Part shown: positions 21,731 through 32,689 of the stretch, piece by piece
Numbering within the stretch: position 1 is the stretch's first letter
Layout: every line of letters starts with the position of its first letter
Assembly (NCBI GenBank): GCA_018806985.1
Contig: JADANN010000149.1
Span: 496,001 to 560,000 of the forward strand
Origin: Angiostrongylus vasorum
Taxonomy: Eukaryota > Nematoda > Chromadorea > Rhabditida > Metastrongylidae
Length of the DNA: 64,000 nt
Reading direction: 5' to 3'
Made by a program: the position numbers and the translations under genes
Notes under the pieces: generated by a model
Database searches by the model: none
What the model saw: the letters and a program-made list of their open reading frames with translations, nothing else
What the model was told of the DNA's origin: nothing

Positions 21731-24235
21731 CTTGAAGTAAAAGTATTCATAAAACTCCAACCAGTCATTGATAGTGTTTTCGCATATTCATGGCATGCTT
21801 ACGGAACACGTTGTTTGTAAGAGTCGCGCAGTTTTTCACACGCGTCGTTACTTACTCCTTTCCTTCATGTTCTACTATAAATTTAACTCTTTTCTAATGT
21901 ACATTTATCCTTTTTTCCCTGCCTTCCAGGTCTTCCAGCTACATCAACATTGTATCATCAACAACTAAGTTCGACAAAAAAAAACGTTTAAGATCTTGCA
22001 AGCGCAGACGTCGTGACATGAATTTCAATCCTATTTCGCAGGCACGTGACTAAGTTCTGTATGAACTCTGCAGACTTCTTTTCAATATTCTTTCCTACCA
22101 TGTTTGCATACGAATCCTTTTTTTCTGTTTATTGAAATGATCTAGAATAGATTTCCTAAAGACCGCCATACCTATTAGAACATTTTAAAATCGTCTAGAG
22201 AAACTTTGCTGTCTAATGGTTTATCGGTCACTTTGGAAAGTGAGGTGTTCTCAGCCGTTGATAAACAACATGTGGTTCATTCCGCTGCAGTAAACCTATG
22301 CTATAACAAAGCCTGGCGACCTATACATAGTTGTCGAATCTCTGAAAATACCTTTCCCAATCTCTTCAGACAACAAAAAAATGTAGAAATAAACGAAAAT
22401 GATGCAACTAACAGTTACGCGAGAACGTACATCTGTGAGAATCAGTCGAAGCGGAACTAATGGCTGCTCCCAACTTCAAATCAACGTCCCAGCGGAGAGA
22501 AGTTCTCTTATTTCACCAAAAATAATATTGTGATTTACTGCTCGCCGTGAAATTTATTTCTTTAATCTTATTGCTCCAAGAGTCTTCTATCGAATGTGAA
22601 GGCAAATGAATAAGCGTGTTTCGTCCAGTAAAACACGACAATGCTTCTCAATGAGTTGGTGTTTGCAACCTTAAGTTTAGCTAACAGTTCTCTCAAAGTT
22701 GTAGTTCTAGATGTATTCTAATTTGGAAGAACACCGTATACAAATTATGTATGCGATTGTATTAATGCGATAAAGCAAAGTCTCTTCCACAAATCCATAA
22801 AGATCCGAACTCCTGAAACACTCTAGAAATCGGGAAATTACGTCAGATTTCTAAAAAGCCAGCTTTCGACAAAATTCAAATTGGGTGAAATGTGGACGAA
22901 TTCCGTCTTTCAGTGAATGTGTTCCCGTGGAACAACACAAAAAACTTGCTTGCTTTGCGTCATGGCGACGAGAAAAGCTGAAAGTGGCTGTCGATCTACA
23001 CATGGGAACGCTACTGAAGACAATTCTTTTAGGAGAACTGTGATGATGTATACTCTAAAGATGATGTGAATAGGCCAGAAGGAGCTGGTAGCCAATTGTT
23101 GGAGAGGTCGTTCAATAAGAGTAAGGCCTTACTTCGACTCCGCCCTGGGCAGGATTCCAGGAAGAATGGACTTGGTAAATATTCACTGAAATTCATAACG
23201 ATGACTAAAATCTTCAAATAGCAAATAAACGCACACGAAACTATGGAGACCTTCGTAGATGATCGACGCGAAGAAATCTATCGACTCGAGGTGGAAAAAA
23301 GAAGCGCTACGGCAAAAACCAGCCTTTCATTGCTCCGGCGTCAGTAAATTATGCCTGCATTGTCTGATAGTTGAATAGAAGGAGCGTCGGAATCCGCACA
23401 ACATTTGATGTCAGGCTGTGAGGAAGAAACCTGCCACCAATATGCGACACAGTTAGGGAAGTAATTCGAGTCATCAGAAAACATTGACATTATGAAAAGC
23501 ATGGAGTGCGGACAAATGATAGTTTGAAGTAAGTCAAGAACCGATTGCATAAGTTACAGCTCTCGGCAATTTCTGCCAGTGATTGGGCGTCATATCAGAG
23601 TTTCCATAGCTGTAACACAAAACAGCTCTGCGCAATAATACGAAATATTGACAACATCCGCTTGAAAGGACAATTTTCAGTGATTTCGTTCTCATTGCCA
23701 CAATGTAGTGTGCAATAACACCATAATCTCATCAGCTCGTCTTAACGGGATTTGCAGCTGTTCCTATACAACCAAGGCCGTCGAACTCAGTGACTGGAGG
23801 TGCCAGGCAGTACATCCGTGATCGCTAGTTCCATCCCACGACAAGGTCTAGCAAAGCGTAACTTCCTCTCGGATCTTTTCGTGGATTAGTATGAGACTTG
23901 TTCGGTAGGATGAAATGACGCCACAACTCATCCAACTCAACAACCCCAATCCAATTTATGCATTCAATCAGTTCCTCATTGGATTGAATGAAGTGTCAGT
24001 AGCGAAATCTAGCGTAATCGTTGGTGTTCATAGGCATCCAAAGTGGCGCCGTTGAAGTGTATCCTTTTCACACACGGATAAGCAACTGTTCTTTCCTGCT
24101 GCGAGCACTAAAATTCCAATGAATACTGAGACTGCCATTTTAAAAGAGAATTGACTATTTTAAAAGTTCTCAATAGAAGGTTTTCTAAATGGTTCGTGAA
24201 CAAATGTTCTTCATTATAGCAAAAAAAAATGGGAA
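21731..24235. other. About 2.5 kb without a recognised gene
   Basis: AT-rich, apparently low-copy sequence. The longest frames (84 codons at 22,206; 69 codons at 23,341 on the minus strand) show no family motif, signal peptide or convincing splice pairing. If another host gene exists in the left half, this stretch and 24.3-26.7 kb are the likeliest places, but I cannot support one. Confidence 0.45.
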
Positions 24236-24320
24236 CAACAACAACAACAACAACAACAGCAACGACGGCAATAACGGCAATAAAGACAACAACGACAACA
24301 ACGACAACAATGACAAAAAC
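24236..24320. repeat. (CAA)n/(CAACGA)n-type simple repeat
   Basis: Runs of AACAACAACAAC, then GCAACGACGGCAATAACGGC and AAAGACAACAACGACAACAA. The long valine-rich frame on the minus strand is an artefact. Similar CAA/CGA-rich tracts occur inside PLE ends at 41.3, 46.2-46.35 and 56.7 kb, so this may be the remains of one, but no other PLE landmark is present. Confidence 0.85.
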
Positions 24321-25675
24321 CAAAAAACCGTTAGATGAGGAAAATCACACTAGATGGATTACCACTCTATTCTAAAGACATGCTTATGGTGTGCTCCAGC
24401 TTCCTTAACAGACTTTCAAGACAATCAGTGTATCCGAAGACCTATGAGATGGCAAGCAGGATTTTTAAAAAAAAGCTCTATAATCCGGCAGGAATCAACA
24501 AATCGCACCAAATCACCAAAATCACCTAAATGAAAAGCCGAATGAAACAAAAAAAGCAGGAAATTGGGGCGTGGATATCCAATTTCTTGCCGTAAATTTG
24601 AAGGAGGTCTTTTTTCATCCGAACATAGGGTAGATTTTCTCAAGAAACTATCCTTATTTTCATCACGGCATATCCTTTGCTAAGACGGTCAATTAGCGCA
24701 GAACTAATTGTGGCTTGAATAACAATCGGAAATCACCAGTGCGTATTGTAAGTGCTGGAAGTCTGGAGCCTGAAGGAAAACCTAAACATTCCTTCAGCTG
24801 GGAAATGGTGTTAAATTGTGCATAGGTAGACGTAAAACAAGATTCGAAAATCACAATGACCAGCCAAAGTTCTACGTACTTTTTTGCCTTGTTCGCATGA
24901 TTTTATGCATTGGTAAAAGTCCCGACCGCAATATGACGAACTGTGTCTGGAGCAAACGGAGTCTGAGGTTCTTTCTTTTTTTTTCTTTTCTTTGAGGAGA
25001 GAGTTCTTTTTTGCGGGATACTATTGGTGACTCTTAGAAATTACGAGAAAAGAAGCCATAAAAGAAGGGGAAATTATATAAAAGCCCAATTTTTTTCTTT
25101 ATATCTAAAACATTCTCCATTAATGCTTTGTTGGCTCATCAGTGCTAGGCGATATTCTGCTTGTTGAGCTACGATATGCAGCAGGAGATTAGCCTAGGCT
25201 GAGAGCGAGTTCGATCGTTCCAAACGGAAGCTTGGTTTTGAGTATGTATCATAGCGTAGCACGACTAGCCATTTCTTGATTACCTTCGTACTATGAACAA
25301 TAAGAATAAAGGACTTGTTGCGAAGAGGTGGGTGTTCTTCCTGTTTTGTTAGGAAGTGGATGACGTTGATCACAAGGGTATTATTCTGCTAAATGTTTCC
25401 AAAAGAACTCATTAATACGCGTTTAGAGATTTTCGAAATTCTGAGAAAACCGGGAACTGTACGTCTGGGGAATGGGGAATAAGGGATTGAAGAAAAGCTC
25501 CATCAAAAGCGAACAATTTTCCGGTCATATTTAAAATTCTTAATGACCGATTATTGTTTAGGCAATGGTACATGGATGCAGAGAGTACCTTATTTCTATA
25601 CATATAATAAAAAGTTATTGTCGAAAGCACAATGCTTACAAATACCGAGCAATACGCGAGCATCGTCGCTGCTTC
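24321..25675. other. No recognised gene
   Basis: AT-rich with T-rich runs (for example near 24,970-25,000). Short frames only. Confidence 0.45.
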
Positions 25676-25765
25676 AACTCCGCTCTGGGGCAAACCAGCT
25701 TCCCATTACTCGGGGTCGGCACATTTGTGCAAGACATGTTTGGGAAAACTTCTGTCCATCCAAAA
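25676..25765 (+). repeat. Possible SINE-A remnant
   Basis: GGGGTCGGCACATTTGTGCA and AGACATGTTTGGGAAAAC resemble the family segment GTCGGCAAATTGGTACCAGA plus CTTGTCTGGGAGG. Neither end is convincing. Confidence 0.35.
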
Positions 25766-25904
25766 AAGTTAATGGCTGCGGTGAGGACTTGGGAATGCTC
25801 TAGCAGGGTTTTCCTATGATTCATGGGAGAATCTGCTCGACCAGCATTCAACGATATTCATTAAGAAGACGAAGATTCTCAGCTGATCTACGAATCAGGA
25901 GATG

Positions 25905-25970
25905 TTCGTCGATGAGGATTGTGATGAACGAATCGAATGCAAGAAGGGCTTGGGTCGGCACAAAAATGAA
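25905..25970. repeat. Repeat E fragment
   Basis: GATGAACGAATCGAATGCAA followed by GGTCGGCAC, shared with 13,015 and 31,905. Confidence 0.4.
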
Positions 25971-26730
25971 TAAATACAAAGTACCTACGTATGTGGCAAC
26001 TCGTCCAAATTGCTTCTATACGAATTCCATGTAATCCGTTTGTTTACGAATTTATACTCTTGAAGTATTAGCCCGATTGGAACGATGTACAACCCTAATT
26101 GTTTTTTAATTGTCCATACAAAGTTGCTAATTGCATGAATTTCCAATTTAATAGCAGCATTTGAATGTCACGTCCAATGAGAAATCGCCAGACAATGAAT
26201 GTTCACAGCAATGAGCCTAAACAGTTGGAAAATGTTGCAAAAAACAGCTGGCTCTTGTGCCATCCTCCGCGCCAACCGAAGCCTTTGATTTGCCTTCTTC
26301 CCAGCCAATTTTTTTCTTAACCTATCGCTACCATCAGCGATCACGTTTCAACAGGAATGATATTTCACCATCCTTGAAATTGTACTTCACACAGTGCCTT
26401 GTCGCGACTAAGGAACAGGCAGTAATCAAGAAGTGAAGTCAACACTATCACTTCAGATTTCCTTGCATTTCTTCGGACCCCATCGCCATGGGCACATCCT
26501 ACAAGTTTGCCCACAACCTCTCCCTGCAAAGTCTACGTTAGTCATCGCATGTGATTAGTAGAATAGCAAATCGGCGAGGGAAACACCTTCGTCTTCTAGA
26601 AATCCCAATAGTCGATAACATAACGCGGGCAGGTTAGTCGCAGGTCAACGCTTCTATATTGATACAGCTTCCCTTTCCACCCAAACAACTGACTATCTGA
26701 GAACTGTCCAACAACTACTGTTCAACAGTT
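25971..26730. other. No recognised gene
   Basis: No exon or shared repeat noticed before the PLE end at 26,735. Confidence 0.45.
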
Positions 26731-26734
26731 CCCA

Positions 26735-27655
26735 GGATCGACTTTCTATTAACCTCGGCATTGGAATATGAATGCGTCGTTTTCTTGTTCAGCAATCGCG
26801 AGGTTGTTAAACAGCATACATTTACTTCCATAGAAAAACACAATACAATACAACAGTAGCTGACGTTTCGGCAGTATCGCCTTCTTCAGAGCCTGGAAGG
26901 GTATACTGACATACAATTTACTAGGCCAAACGCTTCAATGACACTTACAAAAAGACGAAAAACTCTATGGTAATTACATGGTCAACAGCTTCTCGAAAAA
27001 ACTCACCGCTTTTTTTACGTGCCTTCCCATGAGGAAGATTAGAACAGCTGATTATGGTCGCATAAGGTTGATGACTGCACCATCCCACATCAGAAATTGA
27101 TGCGAACATACGGGGTCAGGTCGCGTATGACCTCTGGGCATTCATCCCTGCTATTCATTGTAGGGTTTTTGGCATTTATCCAAAAAGCCTCAAGAAGTTT
27201 TCGCGCTGGTGTTCTAGTCTCCTGCGCAAGGATATTGACTTTTACTTCAAAATCGTCCCCGCTGTGCTTTTGTATCCTATGCGTGCCTAGTGGGGTACTT
27301 TGTCTTAGTTTTCGTTTGCCATCTAGGTGTTCTTTTATACGGATACACAAAGGCCTGCCCGTTTCGCCAATATATTCATCTCCGCAATTATTACAAGAGA
27401 TCAGGTATATCGTACCTGAACTCATGCAATCACCGTCCCTGCCATAAGGGCAGATTACGCAATTTGTTGTTTCGCATAGACGGTCATACAGGCGGTTACG
27501 AACTAACTGACGACGTAGAGTAGCCGGTGGTATTTCAACTATCGCTACCGATTCCTCTAGACCTGCCCTTCTTAAGCATCGTTTAATCGCTACGCTTACT
27601 TCATCGCTAATAAAGGGCAGCATAAACGGGACTTTCTTTTGGCCAAGTGGCCAAA
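26735..27655 (-). mobile_element. PLE 3' end, minus orientation, with intact endonuclease (left half of inverted pair)
   Basis: Left to right: pLTR end (CCAGGATCGACTTTCTATTA; CGGCATTGGAATATGAATGC), ribozyme-like core at 26,858-26,893, an approximately 170-bp tail, then an open endonuclease frame. The whole segment is the inverted counterpart of 29,690-30,590 at very high identity; most visible differences are single-base length changes in homopolymers. At about 27,655 it is joined head to head to the N-terminal end of the plus-strand element. Confidence 0.9.
26858..26893 (-). ncRNA. Minimal hammerhead-ribozyme-like motif (PLE class 1)
   Basis: The minus strand has GGCT, CTGAAGA, an extra A, GGC GATACT GCC, GAA, ACGT, C and AGCT. 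Stem I is GGCU/AGCU, stem II GGC/GCC with a six-base loop, stem III only the self-complementary ACGU, and cleavage would follow the C before AGCU. Such two-pair stem III forms in Penelope-like elements have been proposed to act as dimers (established for the family; untested here). Confidence 0.65.
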
Positions 27656-27671
27656 CTAGACAGCAAATCAA
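27090..27671 (-). CDS. PLE GIY-YIG endonuclease domain, open reading frame of 193 codons
   Basis: This is the only unbroken endonuclease module in the window. Residues 20-75 carry the basic linker (VSVAIKRCLRRAG, TLRRQLVRNRLYDRLCE), then a Cys cluster CVICPYGRDGDC at about 90-102. The GIY-YIG core follows: GTIYLISC, then DEYIGETGRPLCIRIKEHL, where the YIG element and the following Arg are the family's catalytic signature. The C-terminal part has DDFEVKVNILAQE and FWINAKNPTMNSRDECPEV. The RT domain that normally precedes it is missing because the copy is 5' truncated. It probably is not expressed alone. The listed ATG is the first Met in frame, not a proven start. Confidence 0.8.
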   Translation of the reverse strand: MICCLVWPLGQKKVPFMLPFISDEVSVAIKRCLRRAGLEESVAIVEIPPATLRRQLVRNRLYDRLCETTNCVICPYGRDGDCMSSGTIYLISCNNCGDEYIGETGRPLCIRIKEHLDGKRKLRQSTPLGTHRIQKHSGDDFEVKVNILAQETRTPARKLLEAFWINAKNPTMNSRDECPEVIRDLTPYVRINF

Positions 27672-28125
27672 CTTTCTCCGCCGCTGCTTTCAACATCGAG
27701 TCGTGCCAAAGTTTATAAAAGGAAAGCGACTTCACGAGATATGCGGTCTACCAGAGGACAGCCAACAAGTACGAGGCATCGAAATGGAACTGCTTCGAGC
27801 TGCACTACGAAGCAAGCAGAACGAGATGTTTGCCAGAATGAAGAAGTGTGCGACGAAGGAACATTTTTGTGCTTTATATTTGGAGGATCGCCTTTGGACG
27901 AGAATAGTTGGTGGGTCAATATTGATATGCGATTTTATTAGGTCTAATGCCAAAATAACCTTACAACGAAAATTCGAAAATCTTTTGGGTAATTCACATG
28001 TCTCAGCTTCAAGAAAATTCTACCGCAAACAAATTCTTCACGCTTCTGATAATAGTCAAAATAGGGTTGATAATGCACCAGTAAAATCTAGGGTCACCGT
28101 GATTGGGGGGCATAACAATACCTGA
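27660..28125 (+). pseudogene. PLE copy A N-terminal region
   Basis: Reads QQINFLRRCFQHRVVPKFIK, GKRLHEICGLPEDSQQVRG and IEMELLRAALRSKQNEMFA, a basic and helical N-terminal region shared with 36,500-36,820. Frame agreement with that copy is lost after the KEHF segment. It has no recognised enzymatic motif. Downstream, 28,170-28,440 continues in other frames (RRIACNLYELQDRLRY, then FRMFSDGVLKTLNHYRDRK) up to the RT. Confidence 0.65.
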
Positions 28126-28461
28126 GAGTACGCGCTCGCTATTAGAATTGGGCCCAAGCTTTTGCACCATCACAGCCCATTTCTAAAACGACCCTGCGTA
28201 GGATAGCATGTAACCTTTATGAGCTTCAAGATCGACTCCGCTATCAGGCCAAGCAAGAAACATCAAACAGAGATAAAAAATCAAGAGGCGGCGTCACTAC
28301 CACCATCTCCTTTCCCAAAGACGTTTTTTTAGACAGCAGGACCCTAACGATGGAGTTGACATAAAATTCCGCATGTTTTTCGGACGGCGTTCTCAAGACC
28401 CTTAATCACTACCGCGATAGAAAGTTTATCTCTAACCTTACAGCCGCACAAAAAATGTGGC

Positions 28462-29229
28462 ATGCGAGAAATTAGAGAATTAATAAACTCAAAAAGAATA
28501 AGATTGTCTGTTAGTGATAAGGGGGGAGAGTTCGTAGTTATTCCTCGCCAGCTGGATGTTGAGATAACAGAGGAACATCTTAGTGATGCTACCCTCTATC
28601 GCCCATCCTCTGAAAAGGAATACAAAAGTCAATACCGAAAGCTAAACAATCAATGGGTCAGTGTGGCAAAGGCTGCAGGTTTAAAACCATCGGTTATTTC
28701 GCACTTTAAAATCGATAAACCAACATGTCCCGTCCTATACCTACTTATTAAAACACATAAGTTGGTATCACCTGATGATCTTGCGTCAACCAATCCGTCA
28801 TCATTTAAGGTTAGACCCATCATCAGCTGTGTAGACGGGCCAACGGATAGAATAACCTGGTTTTTAAGCCTAATATTTACCCAGTTGCTTAACCATATTC
28901 CAGCTCACCTCACAAACACCCAAATGTTCCTAGAACGTCTACGTAACGCGTCTCCCAATAACGCGTACGTGATGGAGTCCTTCGACGTTACTGCGTTGTA
29001 CACCAACGTATCGAATGACTCCGCAATGCAAGCCATCTTCGAACTTCTTGTTAAACATGAAGGAAGAATAAATATGCATGGCTTGTCCATTCAGCAGCTA
29101 ATGGCCCTCCTAAAGGAGTGCCTAAACTGCTCGATTTTCAGATGGTCTGGGAAATATTTCGCGCAAATAAGGGGGGTTGGCTATGGGACAGCGACTGGCA
29201 CCAAGCCTTGCCATTGTATTCATGTCTAA
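28462..29229 (+). pseudogene. PLE copy A reverse transcriptase, first part
   Basis: Contains the PLE/telomerase-like RT fingers and palm: KGGEFVVIPRQLDVEITEEH, VLYLLIKTHKLVSPDD, FKVRPIISCVDGPTDR and motif A SFDVTALYTNV, with the catalytic Asp at codon 28,984-28,986. The frame is lost at the six-G run around 29,170-29,175, where the copies at 38.04 and 39.63 kb show that RGLA.GQRLAPSLAI should follow; the listed end is the frameshifted stop. Confidence 0.85.
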
Positions 29230-29652
29230 GATAGAAGCCCCTGCACTCGATCTCCGGCCACTAATCTACTGCAGATATGTAGATGATTGTTTTGTCATCT
29301 TCTCTACGCAGGAGGAGATGGACAAATGCTTTGAATTATTGAACGAGCAGTCTGAGTACATTAAGTTCACCCGGGAGAAACCGAGAAAAGACTGGCTTCC
29401 GTTTTTAAACGTCCAAATAAGCCTATCAAGTAGCGGTTACCTGACAAAGTGGTACCGAAAGCCAAGTAACAAGAACATCCTCGTTCACTTCCTTTCTTCC
29501 CACCCTTCACACACAAAGAGGGCGATTGTGAGAAACATGTTTCGAACAGCCACCTCTGTGTGCACAACCAGGGGAACTAAAGGAAGAATCGCGCGACTTG
29601 GCTCGGCAAATAGCCATCTCCAATGGCTACGAAATAGTAACCCCACGAGATA
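29177..29652 (+). pseudogene. PLE copy A reverse transcriptase, second part (YVDD)
   Basis: Continues RT after the G-run frameshift: GQRLAPSLAIVFMSKIEAPA, motif C CRYVDDCFVIF with YVDD at 29,276-29,287, EQSEYIKFTREKPRKDWLPF, then motif E/thumb (LNVQISLSSSGYLTKWYRKP). It ends in a linker rich in basic residues just before the endonuclease module, with another frame change between 29,640 and 29,690. Confidence 0.85.
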
Positions 29653-29688
29653 AGTTTAGAAGGAGAGCGACGCGCCCAAGCGAAACAC

Positions 29689-30189
29689 TTGGCCAAAAAG
29701 AAAGTCCCGTTTATGCTGCCCTTTATTAGCGATGAAGTAAGCGTAGCGATTAAACGATGCTTAAGAAGGGCAGGTCTAGAGGAATCGGTAGCGATAGTTG
29801 AAATACCACCGGCTACTCTACGTCGTCAGTTAGTTCGTAACCGCCTGTATGACCGTCTATGCGAAACAACAAATTGCGTAATCTGCCCTTACGGCAGGGA
29901 CGGTGATTGCATGAGTTCAGGTACGATATACCTGATCTCTTGTAATAATTGCGGAGATGAATATATTGGCGAAACGGGCAGGCCTTTGTGTATCCGTATA
30001 AAAGAACACCTGGATGGCAAACGAAAAACTAAGACAAAGTACCCCACTAGGGCACGCATAGGATACAAAAAGCACAGCGGGGACGATTTTGAAGTAAAAG
30101 TCAATATCCTTGCGCAGGAGACTAGAACACCAGCGCGAAAACTTCTTGAGGCTTTTTGGATAAATGCCAGAAAACCCTACAATGAATAG
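29689..30189 (+). pseudogene. PLE copy A GIY-YIG endonuclease
   Basis: Same domain order as 27,090-27,671: CVICPYGRDGDC, GTIYLISC, DEYIGETGRPLCIRIKEHL. Three separate +1 runs (an A run near 30,025, a G run near 30,053, an A run near 30,068) shift the frame and restore it, so the segment GKRKTKTKYPTRARIGYKKH differs from the other copy while the flanks agree. A further +1 near 30,170 changes the C-terminus (FWINARKPYNE). Confidence 0.85.
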
Positions 30190-30448
30190 CAGGGATGAAT
30201 GCCCAGAGGTCATACGCGACCTGACCCCGTATGTTCGCATCAATTTCGATGTGGGATGGTGCAGTCATCAACCTTATGCGACTCATAATCGAGCTGTTCT
30301 AATCTTCCTCATGGGAAGGCACGTAAAAAAAGCGGTGAGTTTTTTCGAGAAGCTGTTGACCATGTAATTACCATAGAGATTTTTCGTCTTTTTGTAAGTG
30401 TCATTGAAGCGTTTGGCCTAGTAAATTGTATGTCAGTATACCCTTCCA

Positions 30449-30484
30449 GGCTCTGAAGAAGGCGATACTGCCGAAACGTCAGCT
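30449..30484 (+). ncRNA. Minimal hammerhead-ribozyme-like motif (PLE class 1)
   Basis: GGCT, CTGAAGA, A, GGC GATACT GCC, GAA, ACGT, C, AGCT. It is identical in layout and core to the inverted copy at 26,858-26,893, so transcripts across the pair would contain a ribozyme at one end and its complement at the other. Confidence 0.65.
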
Positions 30485-30595
30485 ACTGTTGTATTGTATT
30501 GTGTTTTTCTGTCATGGAAGTAAATGTATGCTGTTTAACAACCTCGCGATTGCTGAACAAGAAAACGAATGTTCAACAGATTATTCTGTTCGCTA

Positions 30596-31610
30596 TTTCA
30601 CTACTGAGTTAGTAACACGAGCACCAAAAATTCTCTACCCTCTGAACAACCCTCTTCACTAGGATAAAATGGCATAACCCGGCACTTCTTCAGGACAGCA
30701 GAGTTTAAAACCTCTGGTATATGACAAGCGTAAATAGAGGCTACCACCACTTTTATGAGTTACTTGTTAATGAAGCGATCTTGCATTTGAGTAAAAAATT
30801 TTGATCCATGTAACTTCCTGAATAAGAAATTGTAATCGTGGTTCGGCTCCTTTAAATATTGAGTTTAATTTTGCTTTCCGTGCAACTGAAACTATAGCTA
30901 GTAAAGGTAAGTTTCCTATGCAAGTGGACGATCTCCTGAGGGCGACTGCATGTTCTTTGTAGCTCGACCACTCTGTCGTTCTTCCCACCTATCCATGGTA
31001 GATTTTTCTCAGGACTCGAGAAGTCTTCTCAAGCGAAGAAGAGAAGTAAAGAGGATCGAGATCTCCCTTCAGTTGCATAATCATTGCAGATTTCGAAGAT
31101 TTAGCTATCACTGAGGGCTTAAATTGCTGTTACATTCTGCTCAGTATTTTTTGTGCCAGTTGAATTACAGTTCAATCATTAACATATACAACGTAGTTTT
31201 TGCGTTTTTTTATCGCGCATTAATAGTTATTGCAAGCTTACTGAACTCTTATTGAGGGATGTGTCAAACTGCAGTGTACTACGGTAACAAATTCTTGAAG
31301 CAAATTCACTAGACGTCACATGTCCGACATTTCTATCTGGAAGCCTACTTTAGAGTAACCGGCAAAGTTTGATACGACACCGGTAGCTAATCGGCATATG
31401 AGCCTTTTCATCCACATTGCTAGCGTATGGCACTGGGTAGATCTGGCAATCATTCAAAACAAATTACTGAAAAGAGGGATCACGAGTTTTGGCAGCTCAA
31501 AACTTGGTTACATGCCCCGCCAGTCGCTACTACGATTTTCGTTACACTGTCGATTGAACTCTAATACTAGAGAGTATGTCAACTCATATTATACAGTATC
31601 TACCGTGATC
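30596..31610. other. No recognised gene
   Basis: AT-rich, short frames only. A faint SINE-A resemblance near 31,240-31,300 (TTATTGAGGGATGTGTCAAA) was too weak to annotate separately. Confidence 0.4.
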
Positions 31611-31611
31611 A

Positions 31612-31705
31612 TAGAGTGGATAGCACAGTGGTAATAATGCCGACAATCACTAGCACGGTTCCGGCTCGATACCGCTCTAAACTCATCGAGCCTCTCACCA
31701 CTCTT
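31612..31705 (+). repeat. SINE-B copy (tRNA-like family B)
   Basis: A-box-like GGATAGCACAGTGGTAATAA and, about 30 bases later, B-box-like GGCTCGATACC. A second member lies at 52,360. The head differs from SINE-A (no GCGTGTGGCACAG). Confidence 0.55.
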
Positions 31706-32255
31706 GGTAGGGAATTGGTAACGGACTTGTCCCAGAAGAAATCGCTCTCTACAACCCAATTAGGAGCACACCAGCTCGGCTATCTCAACACTCAGAGAGA
31801 ATCGAGAATTCTACGACACCCAAGATGAAGTGAAAATCGAAGTGAAAATCCTCTAACAGCGGCCGAAAACCACACGTAAAAAATTTGCAGGACCTTCGTG
31901 GATGATGGATGAACGAGGGAAACGAATCGAGTGTGACAAGTGCCAGGATCCGCACGGTAGACATGAAGACGGACCGTATGAATTAAATAAAAAATAAATA
32001 ATTTGCCGTGGTTCACATGCTTATACCATGTCGTAAACGGGAAAAAAACGTTGGTAGCTTCTTTGGACACGATGAGATCTCATTTCCTCTCTATAAAAAC
32101 CGGACGCTGAAGAAGATGAGGAGAAATCCTTCGAAATCTCCGTGAATATGGGATCCGATAATCGAGAACTTACGATTAGTTACTTTTTTACAGATCATCT
32201 ATCGTCCAGCGTAAAATAACGCTTGGTCACAAAGTTAGAGAAGAAGGATAGAGGA
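31706..32255. repeat. Mostly unrecognised; repeat E fragment at 31,905-31,970
   Basis: GGAAACGAATCGAGTGTGAC followed by CAGGATCCGCAC is shared with 13,015 and 25,905. Nothing else was recognised. Confidence 0.4.
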
Positions 32256-32490
32256 AAAGCGCTTGCGTCCTTCAATCTCTGAAGGATAAGTCGTGCATTT
32301 GATTCTATGTCTAACATCGCAGAGGTTGAGATTGAGTACATATTTTAATCATACGGTGACTCTCTCTGGCTTCCAATATTTCAAATTAGTGTTTTCATCC
32401 ACCCAGACAAAAAATTTTATGAGTTTTCAGAACCCAGAGGGAGGAGGAGCTTGGCAAGTCTAGAGAAAGGGATTGACTCCAAGACGTTTT
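32256..32490 (-). repeat. SINE-A copy, strongly diverged
   Basis: Collinear remnants: CTTCAATCTCTGAAGGATAA, GAGGTTGAGATTGAGTACAT, CACCCAGACAAAAAATTTTA, AGAACCCAGAGGGAGGAGGA and GGGATTGACTCCAAGACG. Confidence 0.5.
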
Positions 32491-32689
32491 GAGAAAAAAC
32501 ATGATGTTTAAAATTCTGTGAAAAAGTCAGATAGCAATGGATGGCTTCTTTCCATGAATATCTCGAAGATAGGAACCAAATAACTGGCGACATCTTCCTC
32601 ATATGTGACGAGGATTTTCGCTTTTACCGTCTCCGAACAGCTGTTAAGCCATTTTCCGCACAATCATGGCAATAGTTCACAGATGTTTG

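Larger units (their letters stand above)
27656..30590 (+). mobile_element. Penelope-like element copy A: N-terminal region, RT, GIY-YIG endonuclease, 3' pLTR
   Basis: The most complete PLE in the window. It lacks the 5' pLTR, starting within the first codons (RQQINFLRRCFQHR). The layout is N-terminal region 27,660-28,460, reverse transcriptase 28,462-29,652, endonuclease 29,689-30,189, tail with ribozyme-like core at 30,449-30,484, and pLTR end to about 30,590 (ACCTCGCGATTGCTGAACAA). Single-base insertions in A, T and G runs break the ORF (near 28,350 T run, 28,450 A run, 29,170 G run). The pLTR lacks the final terminal bases found at 36.4 kb. Autonomous activity of this exact copy is excluded unless the indels are sequence errors. 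Confidence 0.92.

Noticed and set aside
24108..24323. Valine-rich 71-codon minus frame
   Set aside because: It is the translation of the CAA/CGA simple repeat.
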